Source of the DNA: Bacteroidota bacterium
GTDB lineage: Bacteria > Bacteroidota > Bacteroidia > Chitinophagales > Chitinophagaceae
Direction: 5' to 3'
NCBI GenBank assembly: GCA_018267545.1
Contig: JAFDYG010000439.1
Span: 1 to 43,878, forward strand
Length of the DNA stretch: 43,878 nt
The position numbers were made by a program, and so were the translations under genes. Below, piece by piece: positions 16,092-24,447 of this stretch; position 1 is the first letter of the stretch, and every line of letters begins with the position of its first letter. Under the pieces are notes generated by a model. The model made no database searches. It had not been told where the DNA came from and worked only from the letters and a program-made list of their open reading frames with translations.

Positions 16092-19000
16092 ATGAGAAAA
16101 TCACTAAGCCTTCTCCTCCTGTGTGTATTCTTTACGATTTTGGCAAACGCGCAGAGCAGAGAAGTAAATGGTAGAGTAACCGATTCCGCAGGCAACGCAG
16201 TGTCCGACGCAACCGTGCGAATCAAAGGAATCAAAAGAGGCGTAAGCGCCACAGCAGACGGTTCATTTAAAATAGGCGTACCAGCGCAAAGCTCGGTCCT
16301 CATCATCAGCGCCGTCGGCTTCGAAACCCAGGAAATAGACGTCTCCAAAACATCATCAGTTGACATAAGACTACGCACCGCCGGCTCCAGGGTGCTGAAC
16401 GAAGTCGTCGTAACGGCCCTGGGCATCCGAAGGGAGAAACGGGACCTGGTCTATAGCGCCCAGGAAGTGAAAGGGGAAAGCCTCGTCGCGGCCAAACAGG
16501 ACAACGTCATCAACGCGCTCGCCGGCAAGGTCTCCGGCGTACAGGTGACCAACTCCACAGGCATGCCCGGGAGCTCTTCGCGTATCGTCATCCGCGGCGC
16601 AACCTCCCTCGTCGGCGAGAACCAACCCCTCATCGTCGTAGACGGTATCCCCATCGACAACACGGAAGCTGGCGCCATCGACGCCTTCAACCAGGGTCCC
16701 ACCAACGTGTCCCTCAACCAGGGTAGCACCTCCAACCGCGGCATCGACATAGACCCCAATATCATCGAGACGATGACTATACTCAAAGGCGCCGCCGCCA
16801 CCGCCCTTTACGGCTCCGCAGCCGGTCGTGGCGCCATTGTCATCACGACCAAGAACGGCATCAAGGGTAGCAAGCCCGTGATTAGCGTCAGCAGCAGCTA
16901 CGGCATCAATAAGCCGATCTTCCTTCCCTACCAGGATAAGTATGCACAGGGAATCGACGGACAATATATAGACGGCAACAACGGCGGACTCGCCTCCACC
17001 TCCTGGGGACCCAGGATCGACACGCTCAAGGTCAACGGCGTTCCCGTGGCCAAACACAATCCCCAAAAGGAATTTTTCAACGATGGCCATACGTATGACA
17101 ACAATATCAGCATCAACGGAGCTACCGATAAATCCCGCTACGTCCTGTCCTATTCTTACCTGAAAAACGACGGGATCATGGCCAAAACTGACTTCACCCG
17201 GCACTCCCTCTTCGGTAAATTCACCAACCAGATCAGCAACAAGGTAACGGCCACGTTCCAGTTGAATTATATCAACTCTCTGAATAATCGTATCGAAGAA
17301 GGCAACGGCCTCTCCAGCCCGCTCTGGACCATCTTCGCGGCCCCCATCTCCTGGAACCCCTTACCGACTACCAACCCCGACGGCACACAACGGCTGTACC
17401 GCACGGGCAGAAATAACCCGTATTTCATTCTCGACAACACGGGCTTCGTTTCGCAGGTCAACCGGTTCTTACCCGTCGTTACCCTGACCTATGCACCCAA
17501 CAACTGGATGTCATTCACAGAAAGGCTCGGCGCAGATATCTATACCGACCAGTCCAGCTATCACGAATCCGACAAGATTGTCAACGGCTTCTTCTTCAAC
17601 AACGGGGGCGTCACCAACCGGACCGGCAACTTCCGGCAGTTCAACAACGACCTCATCGCCGAGGCCCACAAACAGCTCAATGACGACCTCTTCGGCAGCC
17701 TGACGCTTGGGATGAACATCTATTCGCAGTATTCGGAGAACTATACCCAGACCGGCCTCGGACAGACTATCGAGAATTTCTATAACGTCGCCACCATGAG
17801 CGTCCAGAACGCCACCGACATCCTCACCAAATACCGGAAGGTCGGCTTCTACGCTCAGGCCAATTTCGAATACAAGAAGATGCTGATCCTGGGCCTCACC
17901 GGCCGCTACGACGGCAGCTCCGTCCTGTCCAGCTCCAAGCAGTACTACCCCTATGGCTCGGCAGCCTTAGGCTTTATCTTCAGCGAGCTGATGCCGTCCA
18001 ATACACCGCTTAGCTTTGGTAAGGTCAAGGTATCCTACTCCGCCGTAGGGAACGACAACCTGCTGCCCTACTCGCTCACCACGCCGTTCGTACCGGCTAC
18101 TGGCACGTCCAATAACATCAATTTCCCCTTCAACGGACAGGCAGGCTTCCTGCTCACCAATATTTTGGGGAATGCTACACTAAAGAACGAAAGCCTGAAG
18201 GAATTCGAAGTAGGCCTGGAATTGAAGTTCCTCAAGAATCGCCTCTCCTTCGACGGAGCATATTTCGATCGCAAGACTTCGGACCTCCTCACCCCTACCC
18301 CGGTCAACCCTTCTTCCGGCTTCTTCAAGTATAACCTCAACGCCGGTAGCATGCGCGACCGCGGTATCGAGCTGCTCGTCAGCGGTACCCCCATCCACAC
18401 CAAGGACTTCAACTGGGAGGTCAACGTCAATTTCACCCGCATCCGCAACAAGGTGCTGAAGCTCGCGACTGGCGTGGATAAATTGCAATTCGGTGGCTTC
18501 GGCGGCGGGGGCGGCGTCTATGCCTTCTCCGGTCTGCCCTATGGAGTGCTCTACGGCTCCAAATACGCCCGCGACTCCGCCGGCAACAAGCTGGTGGACG
18601 ACAACGGCCTGCCCATCATCGGCGACAACGGGATCATCGGCAACAACAGCCCTGACTTCCAGCTCGGCCTGGTCAACAACTTTACCTATAAAGGTTTCTC
18701 CCTGGGCTTTGTATTCGACTGGAAACAGGGCGGAGACATCTACAACCTGGACAATCACTACAACTGGTTCTACGGGACGCCAAAGACTACCGAAAACCGG
18801 GATAACCCCATCATCGTAAAAGGCGTCTACGCCAGCAGCGGTAAGCCGAATACTACACAGATTTCTGTTCAGGACTACTTCCAGCAGGTCAGCAGCATCG
18901 ACGAAGCCGTCATCGAGAAGTCTACTTTCATAAAGCTTCGCTCGGTTACACTCGGCTATACCTTCGGCCAATCTTTGTTAAAAGGCTCACCCTTCAAATC

Positions 19001-19166
19001 CATCAGCCTAAATCTGTCCGGCAACAATCTCTGGATCTATAAGCCAAACTTCACCGGCTCCGATCCCGAAGTAAGCCTCCAGGGCAGCGGCAACGGCCAG
19101 GGCGTCATCAACTTCCTGACCCCGACCTCCCGCAGCTTCATCCTTGGACTGAGGGCTACCTTTTAA
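16092..19166 (+). CDS. SusC/RagA-type TonB-dependent outer-membrane transporter
   Basis: A 1024-residue outer-membrane receptor. It has a signal peptide (MRKSLSLLLLCVFFTILANAQ), a carboxypeptidase-regulatory-like domain (about residues 24-105, VNGRVTDSAGNAVSDATVRIKG), a TonB plug (about 115-250, with IRGATSLVGENQPLIVVDGIPID and ALYGSAAGRGAIVITTK) and a long beta-barrel ending in the terminal phenylalanine RATF. With its SusD partner it imports a ligand across the outer membrane using TonB energy. I chose the ATG at 16092 because the signal peptide begins there; an in-frame TTG at 16056 is unlikely. No glycoside hydrolase, peptidase, anti-sigma factor or hybrid sensor is adjacent, so the substrate cannot be assigned. 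Confidence 0.95.
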   Translation: MRKSLSLLLLCVFFTILANAQSREVNGRVTDSAGNAVSDATVRIKGIKRGVSATADGSFKIGVPAQSSVLIISAVGFETQEIDVSKTSSVDIRLRTAGSRVLNEVVVTALGIRREKRDLVYSAQEVKGESLVAAKQDNVINALAGKVSGVQVTNSTGMPGSSSRIVIRGATSLVGENQPLIVVDGIPIDNTEAGAIDAFNQGPTNVSLNQGSTSNRGIDIDPNIIETMTILKGAAATALYGSAAGRGAIVITTKNGIKGSKPVISVSSSYGINKPIFLPYQDKYAQGIDGQYIDGNNGGLASTSWGPRIDTLKVNGVPVAKHNPQKEFFNDGHTYDNNISINGATDKSRYVLSYSYLKNDGIMAKTDFTRHSLFGKFTNQISNKVTATFQLNYINSLNNRIEEGNGLSSPLWTIFAAPISWNPLPTTNPDGTQRLYRTGRNNPYFILDNTGFVSQVNRFLPVVTLTYAPNNWMSFTERLGADIYTDQSSYHESDKIVNGFFFNNGGVTNRTGNFRQFNNDLIAEAHKQLNDDLFGSLTLGMNIYSQYSENYTQTGLGQTIENFYNVATMSVQNATDILTKYRKVGFYAQANFEYKKMLILGLTGRYDGSSVLSSSKQYYPYGSAALGFIFSELMPSNTPLSFGKVKVSYSAVGNDNLLPYSLTTPFVPATGTSNNINFPFNGQAGFLLTNILGNATLKNESLKEFEVGLELKFLKNRLSFDGAYFDRKTSDLLTPTPVNPSSGFFKYNLNAGSMRDRGIELLVSGTPIHTKDFNWEVNVNFTRIRNKVLKLATGVDKLQFGGFGGGGGVYAFSGLPYGVLYGSKYARDSAGNKLVDDNGLPIIGDNGIIGNNSPDFQLGLVNNFTYKGFSLGFVFDWKQGGDIYNLDNHYNWFYGTPKTTENRDNPIIVKGVYASSGKPNTTQISVQDYFQQVSSIDEAVIEKSTFIKLRSVTLGYTFGQSLLKGSPFKSISLNLSGNNLWIYKPNFTGSDPEVSLQGSGNGQGVINFLTPTSRSFILGLRATF

Positions 19167-19189
19167 TCATCACCTGTAAAACGAATGAA

Positions 19190-20617
19190 ATGAAAAAGAT
19201 CATCAATAATATTCTTCCGCTTTCTCTGGTTCTCCTGCTCGGCACGGGCTGTAAGAAATATCTCGACGTCAATAAAGACCCTAACAACCCCGCCGACGTA
19301 CAGGAAGCCTTGATCCTCGCGCCAGCCGTGACAGGCGTTTCCACAAACCTCGCCGGAGGTGCCCTCACCATCGGTAACTATGGCTCCGCCGCCGTCATCA
19401 CCAACTACTGGACCCAGCAGCTGGCTATCAACCAGCTATTCCCCCAGTACGATACCTACCGCGTTCGCCCGGACGACCTCGACCAGCAATTCCTGGTCAT
19501 CTATAGCAATATCCTGCAAAACCTGCGGATCCTGAACAACAAGGCCGTAAGCCAGCAGCACCATTCATACGGAGTAATCGCAAAGGTCCTGACCGCCTAT
19601 ACCCTCGGGTATGTAACCGACCTCTGGGGAGACGTTCCCTTCTCCAAGGCCTTCGACGGAGCCTTGCACCCTACCTACGACAAGCAGGAAGACGTGTATA
19701 AAAACATCCAGGCTTTGCTGGACAGCGCAATCACCGAGAGCACACTCGCTCCTGGAAGCAGCAAGCCAAGCTCCGATGACCTCCTCTACAAAGGGAATAT
19801 GACGAAATGGGTAAAGTTTGCCTATTCGCTAAAGGCGCGTTTCTACATGCACCTCACCAAGGCGCCGGGATATAACGCCGCCACTCAAGCCGGCCTGGCG
19901 CTTACCGCTCTGCAAAAAGGATTTAGTGTTCAGTCGGACGAAGCAAACTTCGCCGCCTACTCCGACAACTCCGGCAGCGAAAGTCCCTGGTACGAGAACG
20001 TCGACCCCACCGCGGGCCCTACCGTTCTCGCCTCGACCTTTGTAAATCGGCTCATGACCAATAACGACCCACGCACCGACGTCCTTATCACCACGGGCTC
20101 CGGAGGTAATTTCCAGGGCCGCGTCATCGGGACTAATCCCGCCCCCAACTTCGCCGTATATTCCGCCGTCAACGATTTCTACGCAGGCGCCGGCTCGGCT
20201 CAGCCCCTCATGACCTACTCGGAGCTCCTCTTCCTCAAAGCAGAGGCCGTCTTCCGCGTCTCCGGGGCAGCAGCGGCAAATCCCATCTATATCAACGCCA
20301 TCAACAGCAACATGAGCAAGCTGGGCCTCGATACGACTTCGGCGCCCGTCCTGACTTATCTCGCCGCCCGTGGAACACTCACCGCCGGGAACGCCATCCA
20401 GCGCATCATGGAAGAAAAGAACGTCGCCAATTTCCTCTCTATCGAGAACTTTACCGACTGGCGCCGCACCGGCTTCCCCACGCTGACCATCGTACAAAAT
20501 CCCTACGTACCCTCCATGCCACGTCGTCTCCCCTATCCACTGGCCGAGCTGACGTCCAATCCCCAGCCCCAACAAAACCTCCAGATCACGGACCGGGTTT
20601 GGTGGGACGCCCAATAA
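19190..20617 (+). CDS. SusD/RagB-like outer-membrane lipoprotein
   Basis: A 475-residue surface lipoprotein that forms the lid of the SusC channel and binds the substrate. The N-terminus MKKIINNILPLSLVLLLGTG is followed by C21 as the probable lipidation site, although the lipobox is slightly atypical (LGTGC). KKYLDVNKDPNNPADV and the C-terminal NLQITDRVWWD are typical of the second SusD family (SusD-like_2). TPR-like helices lie around residues 120-230. It follows susC after 23 bp and is followed by a strong terminator, so the pair is a two-gene unit. Confidence 0.93.
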   Translation: MKKIINNILPLSLVLLLGTGCKKYLDVNKDPNNPADVQEALILAPAVTGVSTNLAGGALTIGNYGSAAVITNYWTQQLAINQLFPQYDTYRVRPDDLDQQFLVIYSNILQNLRILNNKAVSQQHHSYGVIAKVLTAYTLGYVTDLWGDVPFSKAFDGALHPTYDKQEDVYKNIQALLDSAITESTLAPGSSKPSSDDLLYKGNMTKWVKFAYSLKARFYMHLTKAPGYNAATQAGLALTALQKGFSVQSDEANFAAYSDNSGSESPWYENVDPTAGPTVLASTFVNRLMTNNDPRTDVLITTGSGGNFQGRVIGTNPAPNFAVYSAVNDFYAGAGSAQPLMTYSELLFLKAEAVFRVSGAAAANPIYINAINSNMSKLGLDTTSAPVLTYLAARGTLTAGNAIQRIMEEKNVANFLSIENFTDWRRTGFPTLTIVQNPYVPSMPRRLPYPLAELTSNPQPQQNLQITDRVWWDAQ

Positions 20618-20644
20618 TACCCAAATACCACAACCAAAACCGAC

Positions 20645-20675
20645 AAAAAAGGCAACCCTCCAGGTTGCCTTTTTT
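20645..20675 (+). terminator. Rho-independent terminator after susD
   Basis: GGCAACC (20651-20657) pairs with GGTTGCC (20663-20669) around CTCCA. Six A precede and six T follow the stem, so it can act in both directions. It lies 28 bp after the susD stop. Confidence 0.92.
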
Positions 20676-20715
20676 GTATTCTACTATTTTGATAGGAAAT
20701 ATATTAAAAAAAAGA

Positions 20716-20737
20716 GCAGGTGGTAGAAACCACCTGC
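20716..20737. repeat. Perfect 9-bp hairpin GCAGGTGGT / ACCACCTGC
   Basis: GCAGGTGGT (20716-20724) and ACCACCTGC (20729-20737) form a perfect stem with a 4-nt AGAA loop. It stands 40 bp after the susD terminator, where no gene explains it. No T-run follows on the plus strand; on the minus strand it is followed by CTCTTTTTTTT, so it could terminate transcripts running leftwards. Confidence 0.6.
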
Positions 20738-21169
20738 GGGTCACATGAGAAAACTTCTAAGGACAACTTTTAAAAAGTCCGGGGAAGTTGCCCGTTAGAG
20801 AAATACCTTTTCCCCGGAATAAGTTTTAGGTCAAAGTATAACTGAAAGATAGAAACATTATTGCTCCAGTTTTGGATAAACTGACTTAAACGGGAAAATT
20901 CGAGGCTTAATGGTCTATTTGGCTGTATGAACGCGATCGATGTCAATAATACACTTTATTGATCGACTAATCGAATGAGCTTCACGACAAACGCTGCTTA
21001 ACGCTAATCCGTTTTATACTCCATTCACAATAAATTAACTTTTCTAATACAGGACAAATAGATTACTTGCCGTTATTCCAGTCTACTACACCAACCAACG
21101 ATCCAATAATTTTTTTCCAATCGAATAAACTGAATTAGCACAGGCCCATAACCTGAGCTCAAAACTGCT

Positions 21170-22204
21170 ATGGATAGTCAACAAGCATTGAACGACAGAA
21201 TGGTCAAGTTCATAGGCATTCCCGTACTGGGAGCGCTTATACCAAATCTCACGGGTCTTATCAGCAACCGGCTTTATACGATTTCCGAGCTTGTCGCCTG
21301 TTACCTCTTCTTCATAACAGTCGCATTTCTGGTCTGGGAAGGAAACGTACGGCTCATGTATTTTATTCGGGCGAAGTACCCCTGGACAAAAAAAGGATAT
21401 TACAAAATTATCATAGCCCTTTTCTTCGCCAACATCGTCTACTCCGGCCTCATCTCCACCGTCCTGCTCCAGCTCTGGCGATACTGCTCGCACGAGACGC
21501 GCCCGGGGAATGAAGCCGTGATCAATACCGTGCTGATCATCATCATCGCCGCTTGCTTTATTACCAATATTTACGAAATCCTCTTCCTCACCCGGGAAAA
21601 GGAAGTCTCCGAATCCCGCGTCGAGCAGCTCAACGTCGCCAAGGCCCAGGCCGAGCTCGAAGCCTTAAAGAACCAGATCGACCCGCACTTCATCTTCAAC
21701 TCCCTGAACACCCTCTCCTTCCTGATCACCCGCGACCCCAAGAACGCAAGACTCTATAACGACACGCTCGCCCGGGTCTATCGCTATATTCTCAGCAACA
21801 AGGAACGGGACCTGGTCCTTCTCAGAGAAGAAACAGAGTTTATCAGCAACTACTTCTACCTGCTAAAAATCCGCTTCGCCGACGCCATCAGCATGACCAT
21901 CGAGATTACCGACCTCTCCGCAGAGAACTTCCTGATCCCGCCCATCTCCCTGCAAGCCCTCGTAGAAAATGCAATCAAACACAACGAATTCAGCGAGAAG
22001 AGACCACTCGCCATCAACGTATCCATACATTCCGACTACGTCATCGTCAAGAATGTGCTTAACCGTAGGGAAACTGTACAGCCCGGTTCGAAAATCGGGC
22101 TCAGCAATCTCGACAACCGCTATAAACTGCTGACAAAGCGGAATATTATCATTGAAAACAACTTCGAATCGTTTACCGTTAAACTACCGATAATAAGATT
22201 TTAA
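21170..22204 (+). CDS. LytS/YehU-type sensor histidine kinase
   Basis: A 344-residue membrane kinase. Four membrane segments fill the N-terminal part (about residues 13-33, 40-60, 78-102 and 117-140). A short coiled linker follows (REKEVSESRVEQLNVAKAQAELEALKNQ), then the His_kinase domain with phosphoacceptor H173 in QIDPHFIFNSLN. The ATP-binding part shows PPISLQALVENAIKHNE and SKIGLSNLDNRYKLL. It should phosphorylate the LytTR regulator encoded 125 bp downstream. The signal is unknown: the sensor region is membrane-embedded with no sizeable outer domain. Confidence 0.9.
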   Translation: MDSQQALNDRMVKFIGIPVLGALIPNLTGLISNRLYTISELVACYLFFITVAFLVWEGNVRLMYFIRAKYPWTKKGYYKIIIALFFANIVYSGLISTVLLQLWRYCSHETRPGNEAVINTVLIIIIAACFITNIYEILFLTREKEVSESRVEQLNVAKAQAELEALKNQIDPHFIFNSLNTLSFLITRDPKNARLYNDTLARVYRYILSNKERDLVLLREETEFISNYFYLLKIRFADAISMTIEITDLSAENFLIPPISLQALVENAIKHNEFSEKRPLAINVSIHSDYVIVKNVLNRRETVQPGSKIGLSNLDNRYKLLTKRNIIIENNFESFTVKLPIIRF

Positions 22205-22255
22205 TTTTTTAAAAACGAAAACATGCAACATTTGCCGCTTATCCAACGTCACATA

Positions 22256-22287
22256 GTTACTGAAACTGTATAAGCGGTAACTGAAAC
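22256..22287 (+). promoter_or_regulatory. Direct repeat GTTACTGAAAC / GTAACTGAAAC, candidate LytTR site
   Basis: GTTACTGAAAC (22256-22266) and GTAACTGAAAC (22277-22287) match at 10 of 11 positions with a 21-bp period. LytTR regulators are known to bind two direct half-sites about two helical turns apart. The pair lies 43-74 bp before the LytTR gene. An overlapping inverted repeat, CCGCTTAT (22235-22242) and ATAAGCGG (22270-22277), frames it. Autoregulation is the natural reading, unproven. Confidence 0.45.
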
Positions 22288-22329
22288 GCGAATAATGATA
22301 ACTAATTTTGAAATATAAAACTTAGCCAC

Positions 22330-23088
22330 ATGAAAGTCCTCATCGTAGAAGATGAACGCCCCGCATCGGAGAACTTGGTGGAGGAGCTTCAGGCCATAGA
22401 CGACAACATCAACGTGGTAGCAGGCTGCAACAGCGTAGACGAAACGGTCCGCTGGCTGAACAGAAATCCCCAACCCGATCTCATCCTGATGGATATTCAA
22501 CTATCCGATGGTCTATCCTTCAACATCTTCAAAGCATGCGAGATCACTTGTCCCGTGATCTTCACCACTGCCTACGACAAGTACCTCTCCCAGGCCTTCG
22601 AGTATAGCAGCATCGACTACTTACTAAAACCTATTAGCCAGGATAAGCTCAAGAACGCTATCCGGAAATACAAGAACCTGCAAAGCCATTTTACCGCCGG
22701 TTCTCATGTCTCCCTACCCGACTATCTCAACAACCACGATCGCAAACGGTCCCGCATCCTCGTCCGCAAAGGCGTAGAATTCCAGGCCGTCCGCGTAGAG
22801 GACGCCGCTTACTTCTTCACCGAACACAAGCTCATCTTTTTGGTGGACAAGGAGAATAGAAAGTATATGGCCGAGAAAAGCAACCTCAGCGAGCTGGAAG
22901 AAGAGCTCGACAAGAACATCTTCTACCGCGCCAACCGCAAGTTCATCATCAACGCCAATTACATAAAAAGATTCAAACCGCTGGAAAGAAGCAAGATCAG
23001 CGTAGAGCTCATCCTACCCGTAAACGAAGAGATCATCATCAGCCAGGAAAACGCCGCCTCCTTCAAGAAATGGATCGGCGAATCCTAA
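22330..23088 (+). CDS. LytTR-family response regulator
   Basis: A 252-residue regulator with a CheY-like receiver (residues 1-120; acidic pair E7/D8, phosphoacceptor D55 in DLILMDIQLSD, conserved lysine in DYLLKPISQ). The C-terminal LytTR DNA-binding domain follows (about 140-248; RKGVEFQAVRVEDAAYFFTEHK, YRANRKFIINANYIKRFKPL). It is the partner of the upstream LytS-type kinase and belongs to the AgrA/LytR class that binds direct repeats. It converges on the next kinase gene with only 12 bp between stops and no visible terminator, so the two transcripts probably overlap. Confidence 0.92.
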   Translation: MKVLIVEDERPASENLVEELQAIDDNINVVAGCNSVDETVRWLNRNPQPDLILMDIQLSDGLSFNIFKACEITCPVIFTTAYDKYLSQAFEYSSIDYLLKPISQDKLKNAIRKYKNLQSHFTAGSHVSLPDYLNNHDRKRSRILVRKGVEFQAVRVEDAAYFFTEHKLIFLVDKENRKYMAEKSNLSELEEELDKNIFYRANRKFIINANYIKRFKPLERSKISVELILPVNEEIIISQENAASFKKWIGES

Positions 23089-23100
23089 CATTACCCTATC

Positions 23101-24447
23101 CTAGAACTGCAACAAAAACGAGCTTCCCACCCCTTCAACCGATTGCACTTGCACATTACCTTTGTGCAGCAACATAATCTGCTTACACAAGCTCAAGCCT
23201 ATACCACTTCCTGTCTTCTTCGTGCTGAAGAAAGGGATAAAGATATTGTCCATCACCTCCGGTGACATCCCCATACCGTTGTCACTCACCTTGATGATCG
23301 CCCGGTTATTCGCACCTATATAAGCCGAGAGCGTAATCAAAGGCTCGGAACTATTCTTCACCGCATCGATGGCGTTCAGCACCAGGTTGATCAACACCTG
23401 CTCGATCAAATTCGTATCCACATCCAGCGCCAGGTCCGTATCGGACAGCAAAATATCCATCTCGATCTTCTTCTGCTCCAGCGTCGGCTCCATCAGCACA
23501 TGCATCGTCTCGAACAAGTCACGCGCATAGACCTTCTTTAGATTTAACGTCGTAATCTTATTCAGACTCCGGTAGGTTTCCGCAAATTTCAACAAACCTT
23601 CGCTCCTCCGCCTGATCGTACCGATCCCCAGCTCCAGGTCTTCCAGGGCTCCCGGCTGACCTTCCAGCAACCTGGCCGACTCCTGTAGCCGGTGCAGCAT
23701 CGTCTCCGCCAACGAAGAGATAGGCGCCACCGAGTTCATGATCTCGTGCGTCATCACGCTCAGCAGTTTCTGCCAGGCCTTCGCCTCGGTCTCGTCCAAC
23801 GCCTCGTTTACGTCCTGAAAGGCTATCAATTTATACACGCGCCCATCCGTCTGGAAAGCCGTCGCCGCCATCAGCGTCTTGAAGACGGTCTTGTCCTTGG
23901 TCAAAGAAATGACCTTGCTATCCCCCGGCCGCAGATTTAAAATCTCCTGGTATAAAGCCGCATCCCGGCGCTCCAGCGAAGCGATCGTCTTTAGATAAGG
24001 TACCCCAAGCATATTCTTGAAGGACTCGTTCATCCACCCGATCTCTCCACTCTTGTGCTCATAGCTGAGGATCCCCGTGTTCACCAGCTCCAAAATTTTC
24101 TGCACGTACTGAAACTGGGTCTCCTTCTCCCGGCTTATCAGCTTGAAAGTGCTATTGATCTCGTTAAAGCCCTGCCGCAAAGACTGCAATTCCAGCGGCG
24201 CCTCCTTGACGTCGAAGTACCGCGAGAAGTCCCGGTAGTGGATTGACTCCACAAATTGCTCCACCTCCTGCTGCGCCTTGCGATGAAAATTATAAAAGTC
24301 GACCAGCTGGAAGATGATCAGCAGGATCAAAACGACCAGCTCAATCCCATACCGCCCCTTTACCAACAGGAAAGAGGCGCAGGACAATGTCAAAAACATG
24401 AACAGGACCCGTATCAGAATCCTTTCCTGGTAACGCTTAAATACCAT
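23101..24447 (-). CDS. NtrB/NtrY-like membrane sensor histidine kinase
   Basis: A 448-residue kinase with two N-terminal membrane segments (about residues 10-30 and 34-52). A HAMP-like and linker region follows, then a PAS domain (about 112-218, ILELVNTGILSYEHKSGEIGWMNESFKNMLG), a HisKA helix with phosphoacceptor H234 in SVMTHEIMNSVAPISSLAE and a HATPase domain (LVLNAIDAVKN, SDNGMGM, STKKTGSGIGLSLCKQIM). Its ATG overlaps the stop of the enhancer-binding regulator by one base (TAATG), so the two are co-translated and should form one two-component system. The loop between the membrane segments is very short, which suggests sensing in the membrane or cytoplasm. Confidence 0.92.
   Translation of the reverse strand: MVFKRYQERILIRVLFMFLTLSCASFLLVKGRYGIELVVLILLIIFQLVDFYNFHRKAQQEVEQFVESIHYRDFSRYFDVKEAPLELQSLRQGFNEINSTFKLISREKETQFQYVQKILELVNTGILSYEHKSGEIGWMNESFKNMLGVPYLKTIASLERRDAALYQEILNLRPGDSKVISLTKDKTVFKTLMAATAFQTDGRVYKLIAFQDVNEALDETEAKAWQKLLSVMTHEIMNSVAPISSLAETMLHRLQESARLLEGQPGALEDLELGIGTIRRRSEGLLKFAETYRSLNKITTLNLKKVYARDLFETMHVLMEPTLEQKKIEMDILLSDTDLALDVDTNLIEQVLINLVLNAIDAVKNSSEPLITLSAYIGANNRAIIKVSDNGMGMSPEVMDNIFIPFFSTKKTGSGIGLSLCKQIMLLHKGNVQVQSVEGVGSSFLLQF

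Larger units (their letters stand above)
20618..21169. other. Hairpin-rich intergenic region after susD
   Basis: This 552-bp stretch has no convincing coding region. Its first 200 bp carry a terminator (20645-20675), a perfect 9-bp hairpin (20716-20737), a short dyad (20765-20778) and an 8-bp dyad CCGGGGAA/TTCCCCGG (20779-20817). Around 20935-20970 an imperfect dyad joins TCGATgtCAATAA and TTATTGATCGA. The remainder up to the kinase start is AT-rich, and I see no clear -33/-7 pair. Confidence 0.6.

Noticed and set aside
20879-21169. Possible tRNA or riboswitch before the LytS-type kinase
   Set aside because: No cloverleaf arms or known riboswitch core could be traced by eye; only an imperfect dyad near 20935-20970.
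22223-22232. ATGCAACATT shared with the hairpin at 25902
   Set aside because: A single 10-base AT-rich word in two leaders; no shared context or spacing, likely chance.
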